Assembly (NCBI RefSeq): GCF_902167635.1
Contig: NZ_CABHMS010000001.1
Span: 248,001-312,000, forward strand
Length of the DNA stretch: 64,000 nucleotides
From: Chitinophaga vietnamensis
GTDB taxonomy: Bacteria; Bacteroidota; Bacteroidia; Chitinophagales; Chitinophagaceae
Reading direction: 5' to 3'
The translations under genes and the position numbers were made by a program. The stretch's first letter is position 1; the number at the start of each line of letters is the position of its first letter. Below, in pieces: positions 48,993 to 55,969 of the stretch. Under the pieces are notes generated by a model. It ran no database searches, was not told the origin of the DNA, and saw only the letters and a list, made by a program, of their open reading frames with translations.

Positions 48993-50240
48993 ATGAAATT
49001 TGAACAGTACAACATCTCCCCGGAGATAAAAGAGAGCTTGGCCGAACTGGGCTTCAAACGCCCGACAGATATTCAGTTCAAAGCGATCCCTTCTATCCTG
49101 AAAGGAGATGATGTGATGGCCATCGCGCAAACCGGCACCGGCAAAACCGCCGCCTTTGCCATCCCCATCCTCCATCGCCTGCAACAGCAGGAGCACCGCC
49201 GCAAAAATAAATGGGAAGTGAAATGCCTGGTAATGGTGCCTACCCGTGAACTGGCCATCCAGATCGGGGACGTATTCCAGAACATCGGGAAATATACAGA
49301 CCTCAGCATCCTCGCACTGGTAGGCGGCGTAGACCAGGCCCCCCAGATCAAAATACTCGAAAAGGGCGTGGACGTGCTCATCGCCACCCCCGGCCGCATG
49401 TTCGATCAAATCAATCAACAACATATCGATCTCTCCAACGTACAGGTGCTCATCCTCGATGAGGCAGACCACATGCTGGATCTGGGTTTTATCCGCGATA
49501 TCCGCGACGTGATCAGGCATCTGCCCCGCCAGCACCAGACGCTGTTCTTCTCCGCTACGCTCGATAAAGACATCAAAGACCTGGCTTATTCCGTAGTGAA
49601 TAACCCGATCCGTATCCAGATATCTCCGCAAGACCCCGTGTCGAAGAATGTTACGCACTCCGTTGCCTACGTGGAAATGGACGACAAACGTTTCTTCCTC
49701 GAACGGCTCGTAAAGGAATTTCCCGATCATAAAATATTGGTGTTCGTTCGTACCAAAGTGCGCGCTGAGCGCGTGATGGCGGCGATGCAACGTGTAGGCA
49801 TATCTTCCCTGGTGATGCACGGCGGCAAAGAACAGGACGACCGCCTCGCGGTGATGGACGAATTTAAAAAAGGCGATGTACGCCTGCTCATCACCACCGA
49901 CGTTAATGCACGCGGTATCGATATCCCCAATGTAGATTATGTGGTTAATTACGATCTGCCAGATGTGCCGGAAAACTATGTGCACCGCGTAGGCCGCACC
50001 GGGCGCGGCGTGCAGAAGGGACGGGCCATTTCTTTCTGTAGCACGGAAGAGAAACCGCTGCTGAATGAAATACAGAAATTTATCGGTAAAGAAGTGACGG
50101 AGATGAAGATCAATAAAGATGATTACCGCGAGACCGTCAGCTTTTCGGAAGATATCCCCAACGACAACTGGCAGCTGTTGCTCGATCAGCACAACAAAGA
50201 GATGGAGGACTTGAAAAAGAAGAAGAAGAAAAAGAAATAA
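48993..50240 (+). CDS. DEAD-box RNA helicase
   Basis: A 415-residue helicase with all DEAD-box motifs: Q motif (FKRPTDIQFKAIP), motif I AQTGTGKTAA, Ia PTRELA, Ib TPGR, II DEADHMLD, III SAT, IVa/V TDVNARGIDIPNVDYVVNYD and VI HRVGRTGR. It unwinds RNA, for example in ribosome assembly or cold adaptation. The C-terminus ends in a run of ten lysines (KDLKKKK...), the last coding bases before a strong terminator; poly-Lys tails help RNA binding. Confidence 0.96.
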   Translation: MKFEQYNISPEIKESLAELGFKRPTDIQFKAIPSILKGDDVMAIAQTGTGKTAAFAIPILHRLQQQEHRRKNKWEVKCLVMVPTRELAIQIGDVFQNIGKYTDLSILALVGGVDQAPQIKILEKGVDVLIATPGRMFDQINQQHIDLSNVQVLILDEADHMLDLGFIRDIRDVIRHLPRQHQTLFFSATLDKDIKDLAYSVVNNPIRIQISPQDPVSKNVTHSVAYVEMDDKRFFLERLVKEFPDHKILVFVRTKVRAERVMAAMQRVGISSLVMHGGKEQDDRLAVMDEFKKGDVRLLITTDVNARGIDIPNVDYVVNYDLPDVPENYVHRVGRTGRGVQKGRAISFCSTEEKPLLNEIQKFIGKEVTEMKINKDDYRETVSFSEDIPNDNWQLLLDQHNKEMEDLKKKKKKKK

Positions 50241-50244
50241 AAGC

Positions 50245-50274
50245 AAGGCGCCGCTTCAACCGAAGCGGCGCCTT
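50245..50274 (+). terminator. Terminator after the DEAD-box helicase
   Basis: A 13-bp GC-rich stem (AAGGCGCCGCTTC and its complement) with loop AACC, starting 4 bp after the stop codon. Confidence 0.9.
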
Positions 50275-50299
50275 TGTCTTATCAAACACTATATGAAAC

Positions 50300-50887
50300 C
50301 TATTGCTTTACGATCTCGGTATTCACCAGGATATCCACAGTAGGCGCTACTGCATATACGCCGGAAGGCAGTTTGTCCGCGTATTTCATGCCAAAGTCCA
50401 AACGGTTGATAGTGGCTTTGGCGGTGAAACCAGCTCTCCTCAATCCCCATGGATCTTTGATCACGCCATGGTAAGTTACATCGAAGTTAACGCGCTTGGT
50501 AGTGTTACGGATGGTAAGATCCGCTACCAGCAGGTATTTGTCGCCGCTCACTTTCTTGAAGGCAACACTTTTGAGCGTCATTTCAGGGTACTGGGCAGCG
50601 TTGAAAAAATCGTCTGTTTTCAAGTGACCATCACGTTGATCTACACCGGTAGAGATGCTGTTCACATCGGCGGTGAAATTGATCTTCGCGTTCTGAAAGT
50701 TAGTGCTGTCGGTCGTTTCCACGGCGCCGCTGAATTTGGCGAAATGGCCCTGGATATAGCTGATGCCAAGGTGTTTTACGCCGAAAGTAAGACTGGTATG
50801 CGCAGGGTCTGCGTTCCATTTAACCTGTGCAAAGGAAACGATGCTGGCCATTACCAGCAGGGTGGTGAAAAGGAAAACTTTCTTCAT
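50300..50887 (-). CDS. Exported YceI-family protein
   Basis: A 195-residue protein with a signal peptide (MKKVFLFTTLLVMASIVSFAQ). The mature part is a YceI lipocalin fold: WNADPAHTSLTFGVKHLGISYIQGHFAKFSG, HLKTDDFFNAAQYPEMTLKS and VTYHGVIKDPWGLRRAGFTAKATINRLDFGMKY. It probably carries an isoprenoid lipid in the periplasm. It follows a DoxX gene by 32 bp on the same strand, and a MarR gene lies upstream of that. Confidence 0.92.
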   Translation of the reverse strand: MKKVFLFTTLLVMASIVSFAQVKWNADPAHTSLTFGVKHLGISYIQGHFAKFSGAVETTDSTNFQNAKINFTADVNSISTGVDQRDGHLKTDDFFNAAQYPEMTLKSVAFKKVSGDKYLLVADLTIRNTTKRVNFDVTYHGVIKDPWGLRRAGFTAKATINRLDFGMKYADKLPSGVYAVAPTVDILVNTEIVKQ

Positions 50888-50919
50888 GTGTAAGTTGATT
50901 TATAAGTTGTGGTAGCAAA

Positions 50920-51357
50920 TTATTTACTCAGGGCGCGGTCTACAGACCAGCGGCCGGAACCCTTGATGATAAGGGCGATACAGATACCGATCACCAGCAG
51001 GTGGTATTCAAAACCTTCCCCATGTTGCTGGCCGGTCCAGTTCATAAAGTAGCCATTAACCTTGTGCATGTTAGCCGCTACCAGCATAATCACCGTGAGC
51101 ATGATGGCCCAGATGCGGGTAGTGAATCCGAGCAATATCAGCATAGAGCCGATAGATTCTGTGATGATCACCAGAAAGGCCAGGAAAGCCGGCGTGCCGT
51201 TGGAGGTGAAGAACGACATCGTAGCTTTGAAGCCAAAGCCGCCAAACATACCGAATAATTTCTGCAGGCCATGTGGCAGCATCACCAATGCCACGGTGAT
51301 ACGGATGATGAAAGAAACGAGATTGTTGTCTGTCTGAAATAATAAACGTTTAAGCAT
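50920..51357 (-). CDS. DoxX-family membrane protein
   Basis: A 145-residue protein from the ATG at 51357 (MLKRLLFQTDNN); a 10-residue longer start exists. Four transmembrane helices are seen, with the DoxX pattern IIRITVALVMLPHGLQKLFGMFGG, ITESIGSMLILLGFTTRIWAIMLT and YHLLVIGICIALIIKGSG. DoxX proteins are linked to quinone or sulfur redox and oxidative stress. A MarR-type operator lies 34 bp upstream of its start. Confidence 0.9.
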   Translation of the reverse strand: MLKRLLFQTDNNLVSFIIRITVALVMLPHGLQKLFGMFGGFGFKATMSFFTSNGTPAFLAFLVIITESIGSMLILLGFTTRIWAIMLTVIMLVAANMHKVNGYFMNWTGQQHGEGFEYHLLVIGICIALIIKGSGRWSVDRALSK

Positions 51358-51390
51358 AAAGTAGTGTGTTAGTCGAGGTTTTAACATTTA

Positions 51391-51402
51391 TTGTCTATAC
51401 AA
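51391..51402 (-). promoter_or_regulatory. MarR operator candidate upstream of DoxX
   Basis: TTGTCTATACAA, an imperfect palindrome, is repeated exactly at 51890-51901 before the MarR gene. Confidence 0.75.
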
Positions 51403-51419
51403 CTGTTAGTGCAAAAAAA

Positions 51420-51872
51420 TTAACCGCGTAGTTTATCCAGCAGCATGCTGAGTGTGGCGGCTTCTTCTTTACTGATGCGTTTTACCAGTTGTTTACGATC
51501 TTTCTCCATGATCGGGTCCAGTTCTGCAAGTAGCGCCAATCCTTTCTTCGTGATCTCTATGTCTACTTTACGGCGGTTCTCTTCGCACTGGTTACGGGTG
51601 AGCAGGCCTTTCTGGCGTAGCTTTTCCACGAGGCGGGTGGCATTGCTCATCTTGTCCATCATACGCTCCTGGATATCCAGCAGGTTCAATGATTTAGGGC
51701 TGCTGCCCCGCAGGATGCGGAGTACATTGTATTGCTGGGATGACAGGTCGTATGGTTTCAATGTTTTTGCTGTCGCCACTTCCAGCCAATTGCCAGTAAA
51801 AATGATATTCAACATGGCTTGTTGGTATTCATCTTTGAACTTTGCCTGTTTTAATTCGTCCTGCAGCTTCAT
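51420..51872 (-). CDS. MarR-family transcriptional regulator
   Basis: A 150-residue winged-helix regulator. LSSQQYNVLRILRGSSPKSLNLLDIQERMMDKMSNATRLVEKLRQKGLLTRNQCEENRRKVDIEITKKGLALL is the MarR core. One Cys in the wing (NQCEENRRK) could sense oxidants. The same 12-bp site TTGTCTATACAA stands before this gene and before DoxX, so it likely represses itself and the DoxX-YceI pair. Confidence 0.92.
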   Translation of the reverse strand: MKLQDELKQAKFKDEYQQAMLNIIFTGNWLEVATAKTLKPYDLSSQQYNVLRILRGSSPKSLNLLDIQERMMDKMSNATRLVEKLRQKGLLTRNQCEENRRKVDIEITKKGLALLAELDPIMEKDRKQLVKRISKEEAATLSMLLDKLRG

Positions 51873-51889
51873 AATTACAATTACGACTG

Positions 51890-51931
51890 TTGTCTATACA
51901 ACAAAGGTAGATGTATTTTTGGTATAGACAA
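51890..51931 (-). promoter_or_regulatory. MarR operator candidates upstream of MarR
   Basis: TTGTCTATACAA at 51890-51901 and a half-site TATAGACAA at 51923-51931 in the opposite sense. The full site is identical to the one before DoxX. Confidence 0.75.
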
Positions 51932-51992
51932 ATATTTTTTAAAAAAGAGAGGGGGGAGAGATTTCGTTATATTTGGTAAAACCTCTGTACGT

Positions 51993-52721
51993 ATGCCGTT
52001 TGAGAATATCCCTGGTACTATTTATACGGCTCTGGCATCGCTGCTACCTATTGTAATATGGATGCTGTTCCGGAAGCCGGTTTCAAAGCAAACATTATTA
52101 TGGCTGGCGCTTGTTTTTATAGCGAATGAAGTGTTGGTGCAGGGTGGCAGCAGCCTGCAAAGCTGGTGGTTCCCGGCGCTCCGTTTCAACTGGCTCGGAA
52201 AGTTGCTCAGTATTTTCTTCACATTATCGGTGATCCCCTTGTTGGTGAATGAAGAGCGTCCCTATCAATCGGTGGGCTTGCGCTGGTATGTGAACCCCGC
52301 TACCTTGCGTCTGTGTTTGTGGCTGGGCGCGGCTTTCATCGTGTTGAAGGCAGTGGGTAATTTATTCGCGATAGAAAAGGAATTGATCACCCCGGAAAAT
52401 TACCTGTACCAGGCCACCATGCCGGGTTTGCAGGAAGAGTTATGTTTCAGGGGGCTTTACCTGTGGTTATTGCTCCGCGCATCAGGCGCACTTCAGCCAA
52501 GTACGGAGGTCTGGATGCTGGCACTGCTGTTTGGCCTGGGGCATGGGTTTCAGATCTCGTCTGCCATGCATTACCGGCTAGATATAGGTGTATTGGTGCT
52601 TAGTACGCTGAGCGGCTTTCTCTATGGCTATATCCGGGTGAAGAGCGGCTCGCTGCTATTGCCGGTATTGTTGCATAATGCTGCTAACATCGCTATTACC
52701 ATCGTATTGGCGCTTAAATAA
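51993..52721 (+). CDS. CPBP-family intramembrane protease
   Basis: A 242-residue membrane protein with about eight helices. GLQEELCFRGLYLWLL carries the EExxxR motif (here EExxFR), LLFGLGHGFQ the first His and LLLPVLLHNAANIAI the last. It belongs to the Rce1/Abi group, of unknown target. It is monocistronic, divergent from the MarR gene and closed by the hairpin at 52722. A distant paralogue closes the peptide operon. Confidence 0.85.
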   Translation: MPFENIPGTIYTALASLLPIVIWMLFRKPVSKQTLLWLALVFIANEVLVQGGSSLQSWWFPALRFNWLGKLLSIFFTLSVIPLLVNEERPYQSVGLRWYVNPATLRLCLWLGAAFIVLKAVGNLFAIEKELITPENYLYQATMPGLQEELCFRGLYLWLLLRASGALQPSTEVWMLALLFGLGHGFQISSAMHYRLDIGVLVLSTLSGFLYGYIRVKSGSLLLPVLLHNAANIAITIVLALK

Positions 52722-52746
52722 AACAAGGGCCGCAAAGGCCCTTGTT
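52722..52746. terminator. Bidirectional terminator
   Basis: Arms AACAAGGGCC/GGCCCTTGTT, loop GCAAA, between the converging CPBP and SDR genes; it overlaps the CPBP stop codon. Confidence 0.8.
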
Positions 52747-52752
52747 CATTCA

Positions 52753-53493
52753 TTAGCTATTGTAGCCGGCATCGATTGTTTGTTCGGTACCGGTGATAAA
52801 GCCGCTTTCTGCGCTCGCCAGGAAAGTGACCAGCGCTGCGATATCTTCCACTTTACCATAGTGTCCTAATGCGGTGTAAGCTGCTACACTGGAGGCGTGG
52901 GCGCCATTGGCCGGGTTCATGTCGGTATCAATAGGACCAGGCTGTACGAGGTTGGCAGTGATGCCTTTTGCGCCGAGGTCGCGCGCCAGACCTTTGTTGA
53001 GGCCTATGAGCGCTGACTTACTCATAGAATAGAGCGTGCCGCCGGGGCCAGTCAACCTTTCCGCCATATTGCTGCCGATGGTGATGATCCTGCTGCCGGC
53101 CGTCATGTGCTGTGCCGCAGCCTGTGAAGCCACAAATACAGCGCGGGTGTTCACCGCCATCACCTGATCGTATTCTTCGATGGTATATTCTTCCAGCGGT
53201 TTGTGAATCCATACGCCGGCATTGTTCACGAGGATATCGATACGGCCGAAATCCGCTACTGTTTTGGCAACAGCTGCCTGGATATCTTCTGCTGATGCAC
53301 TGTCGGCCAGGATGGCCTTGGCGCGGCCGCCTGCCTTTTCCGCGGCTGCCACCACTTCCTGTGCTTGTTCAGCGCTTCTCGCATAAGTGAACACCACGGT
53401 AGCGCCTTCCTGCGCAAAACGTTTAACGATGGCGGCGCCCATGCCGCGACTTCCTCCTGTTACCAGGGCTATTTTGTTTTCCAGACGTTTCAT
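52753..53493 (-). CDS. Short-chain dehydrogenase/reductase (FabG-like)
   Basis: A 246-residue classical SDR: cofactor motif TGGSRGMGAAIVKRFA, NNAGVWIHKPLEEY, catalytic Ser in ITIGSNMAERL with TLYSMSKSALIG (Tyr, Lys), and a FITGTEQTIDAGYNS ending. TYARS after the second strand suggests NADPH. The substrate is unknown. It appears monocistronic. Confidence 0.92.
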   Translation of the reverse strand: MKRLENKIALVTGGSRGMGAAIVKRFAQEGATVVFTYARSAEQAQEVVAAAEKAGGRAKAILADSASAEDIQAAVAKTVADFGRIDILVNNAGVWIHKPLEEYTIEEYDQVMAVNTRAVFVASQAAAQHMTAGSRIITIGSNMAERLTGPGGTLYSMSKSALIGLNKGLARDLGAKGITANLVQPGPIDTDMNPANGAHASSVAAYTALGHYGKVEDIAALVTFLASAESGFITGTEQTIDAGYNS

Positions 53494-53583
53494 AAAATTG
53501 TTTTTACGTCTGCAAAGCTAGGGACAGCGCGGCTTCCAAAGAAGAACAGATATAATTGTTAAGGACTAACTTCTATGTTAGTA

Positions 53584-54024
53584 CTATGAGAAGTGGTAGT
53601 CGCAATTGAGTTCCACATCATCCACTGTAGCGCCCATGGCCTTGTAAAAGCCGATGGCATGGGCATTCCAGCGGGACACCTGCCAGCGCACCTTTTTGCA
53701 ATGCGCCTCCTTCCCCATGGCGATGATCTCACGGAGCAGCCGGGTGCCGGTCTGTTGCCCGCGCCAGGCTTCTTTTACATAGAGGTCGTCCAGGTACAAT
53801 GCCTTGCCCGACCACGAATAATAAGCAAAGAAATAAGTGGCGTAACCAATAATCGTGTCGCCATCTACTGCCAGCAGGCATTGGAAAATATCTTTGTCGG
53901 CCTGCAGCTGCGCAGGCGTAATATGCAATTTATCGGCCGACTGCTGAAAATCTGCAAACTCCCGGATCACGTCATACAATGCGGGGAAGTCTTCCGGACC
54001 TGCTTTTCGAATACTAACGGACAT
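53584..54024 (-). CDS. GNAT-family N-acetyltransferase
   Basis: A 146-residue acetyltransferase. KALYLDDLYVKEAWRGQQTGTRLLREI holds motif A (RGQQTG), preceded by GDTIIGYATYFFAYYSW and followed by VRWQVSRWNAHAIGFYKAMGA. The pattern YLDDLYVxxxxRGxGxG matches the spermidine/diamine acetyltransferase-like group. It lies 12 bp after the DinB-like gene, so they form a pair. Confidence 0.9.
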   Translation of the reverse strand: MSVSIRKAGPEDFPALYDVIREFADFQQSADKLHITPAQLQADKDIFQCLLAVDGDTIIGYATYFFAYYSWSGKALYLDDLYVKEAWRGQQTGTRLLREIIAMGKEAHCKKVRWQVSRWNAHAIGFYKAMGATVDDVELNCDYHFS

Positions 54025-54036
54025 GTATAAATGCTT

Positions 54037-54546
54037 TTACAGGTATCTTTCCCGGATGATATTGAAATGATGCAATTGATGCCCGCAGGAGGTGAAACCC
54101 AGGGCAAGTACGCTGAGCCTGTATTTCCAGGCGGTGCCGGTGCGGAGCAGCAACTCATCCGGAAACGTATTGTACATCGCGATGGTGGCCTTGCGGGTAA
54201 TGATCAGCTCATCGAGCACATGTTGTAGCGAACGATGCGCAACCGGCGCATTAGCCGCAAAATCATTTTCTTCGAAGCCGGGCAGAGGTCCCTCATTACC
54301 CCGCGCATAGTTCATGGCGCGGTAATTAAATACGCGTTCCGTATCCGTGATATGTTGTATCACCTGTTTGATGGTCCATTTACCCGGGGCATAGGCATAA
54401 TCCGCCCTGGCAGCTATTTCCGGCGTAATGAAGTTTTCCAGTGCCGTTAGTGATTGTTCAAAGGCGAGGTTATGGTCTACATCAGGTACCAGGTTAATGT
54501 AGCGGTTGAAATATTCCGGATCAGGAGTAATAGCATTTTTCTTCAT
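54037..54546 (-). CDS. DinB-like metal-dependent protein
   Basis: A 169-residue four-helix protein. The metal-binding His residues are in WTIKQVIQHITDTERVFNYRAM and in LGFTSCGHQLHHFNIIRERY (GHxxHH), the arrangement of the DinB_2 group. It probably acts as a thiol-dependent hydrolase or transferase of unknown substrate. It precedes the GNAT gene on the same strand. Confidence 0.85.
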   Translation of the reverse strand: MKKNAITPDPEYFNRYINLVPDVDHNLAFEQSLTALENFITPEIAARADYAYAPGKWTIKQVIQHITDTERVFNYRAMNYARGNEGPLPGFEENDFAANAPVAHRSLQHVLDELIITRKATIAMYNTFPDELLLRTGTAWKYRLSVLALGFTSCGHQLHHFNIIRERYL

Positions 54547-54555
54547 AGCTGGTGA

Positions 54556-54675
54556 TTATATTTTTATTTTGATTTGATCTGGCTGCAAACGCTTCACCAG
54601 CCAGCCCGGCAGCATAAATAATATCAAAAAGATGATAACATAAAAAGCAACGACGAGTGGTGATGATAAAGACAT
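54556..54675 (-). CDS. Possible 39-residue small membrane protein
   Basis: A short frame starting at ATG 54675 (MSLSSPLVVAFYVII) encodes one strong transmembrane helix followed by a basic tail (PGWLVKRLQPDQIK). It overlaps the end of the FecR remnant in another frame. Helix-forming hydrophobicity and a clean start support it; it is short enough to be chance. Confidence 0.35.
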   Translation of the reverse strand: MSLSSPLVVAFYVIIFLILFMLPGWLVKRLQPDQIKIKI

Positions 54676-55418
54676 GGCGCTAAAGTACTCAACTTTTGAG
54701 CATGCCGATTAGAGAAAGTTGCTTTTTCGGTCCAAGAAATAATTTCATGCACATTTACGGGGTGTACGCTGAAGTCGGCATCAGCGTTATAAATGGCTTC
54801 CATGCCAGGTTCCAGGGTAACGTTCGTGCGTTGGTCTGTGGTGTTAAGACTGCCACTGATCAAAGTAGTACGCACATGTTCGCGGTCATAGGTATTAACA
54901 TCAAAGGTGGCGGCATCGGCAGTGATATCTGTTACGGGTGTATGCACTATGAAAGGCTGCTGATCAACTGGTGGTACTTTGAAATAGGCTTCCCCGTCCA
55001 GGTACAGCTGTCTTGATTTACCGGGAGAGGTGAACTTGAAACGTAAGGTGGTTTTACTATTCAGGGTGATCCGTGTGCTGTCGTGCAGGAGCAGCAGGTA
55101 TGTTTTGCCTTCCGGGATGTAGAGGGTGTTCCAGCCGGTGCTGGCAAGTATTTTAGGCGTATAGGAAATGCCGTGTTGTGTAAAGTACAGGGTGGCATCA
55201 TTGGTTTCGAGCGAAGCATGGGTAGAGTCGGATAAATTCACTATTTGTCCGTCGGCCAGCGTGAGCACGATCCTGTTATTGGCCGGGGCCGCCGTTAACG
55301 GAACGGATACATATGCAGGCTTTTGCAGCCACCACCAGGCTGCGGTGGCGAAGGCAATGAGGCTGAGCACAATAATCCACGTTACCGGTGCAGATGCTTG
55401 CTCCTTCGGTGATTCCAT
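54624..55418 (-). pseudogene. FecR-type anti-sigma factor remnant, truncated at both ends
   Basis: A 264-residue frame. The membrane helix TWIIVLSLIAFATAAWWWL comes after only 12 residues, so the cytoplasmic sigma-binding part (normally about 80 residues) is missing. The FecR domain follows: LADGQIVNLSDSTHASLE, HDSTRITLNSKTTLRFKF, LYLDGEAYFKVPP, FIVHTPVTDITADAATFDVN. After IISWTEKATFSN, where a DUF4974 domain should begin, the sequence becomes an unrelated polar tail and stops. No sigma factor or SusC gene is adjacent. It therefore looks like a decayed regulator. Confidence 0.7.
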
Positions 55419-55470
55419 AAAGTGGTTACAATTTAAATACTAAAACGGTTCAGCTACTCAAAAATTGTCG

Positions 55471-55960
55471 GATTTATTGATTTACGGATTTTTGATTTAA
55501 AGGTATTGGTGGATAAATCTGTCGCCCCCTACGGGGCTAGATGTGGGTGGAATACGTTTTGTTCCCCGGGTTTCACCCGGGTCTACCGGGCTTTCGCCCC
55601 TACGGGGCGTATAGAAGCGGAGTGTTTACGTTGGTAGATGAAATGTGTGACCATGACCATCCGTGTATCGCCCCTACGGGGCGGTATGTTGATAGCGGGC
55701 ATCGCATCTACCAATATGCCGCCCCGTAGGGGCGAAAGCCCGGGAACAAAATACGATCCACCAACATCTGGCTCTGTAGGTATTTGCCAACGTGAACGTT
55801 CCGCTTCTATACACCCCCGTAGGGGCGAAAGCCCGGTAGACCCGGGTGAAACCCGGGGAACAAAACGTATTCCATCTACATCTAGCCCCGTAGGGGGCGA
55901 CAGATTTATCCACCAATACCTTTAAATCAATAAATCCGTAAATCAAAAAATCCCTAAATA
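55471..55960. repeat. Large inverted repeat with nested GCCCCTACGGGGC palindromes
   Basis: Left arm about 55471-55634 and right arm about 55786-55950 are close reverse complements over roughly 150 bp (for example GGTATTGGTGGATAAATCTG at 55502 and its complement ending at 55921). The centre holds smaller inverted copies of CGCCCCTACGGGGCG. Outer ends are AAATCCGTAAATC-type words. No gene is called inside; the open frames are repeat artefacts. Confidence 0.85.
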
Positions 55961-55969
55961 TTCCCTCGT

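Noticed and set aside
48945-50246. 433-codon reverse frame opposite the DEAD-box helicase, and 504-codon forward frame (56711-58225) opposite the GH95-like gene
   Set aside because: Low-complexity, His/Phe- or Arg-rich translations without motifs; the opposite strands carry full enzyme signatures.
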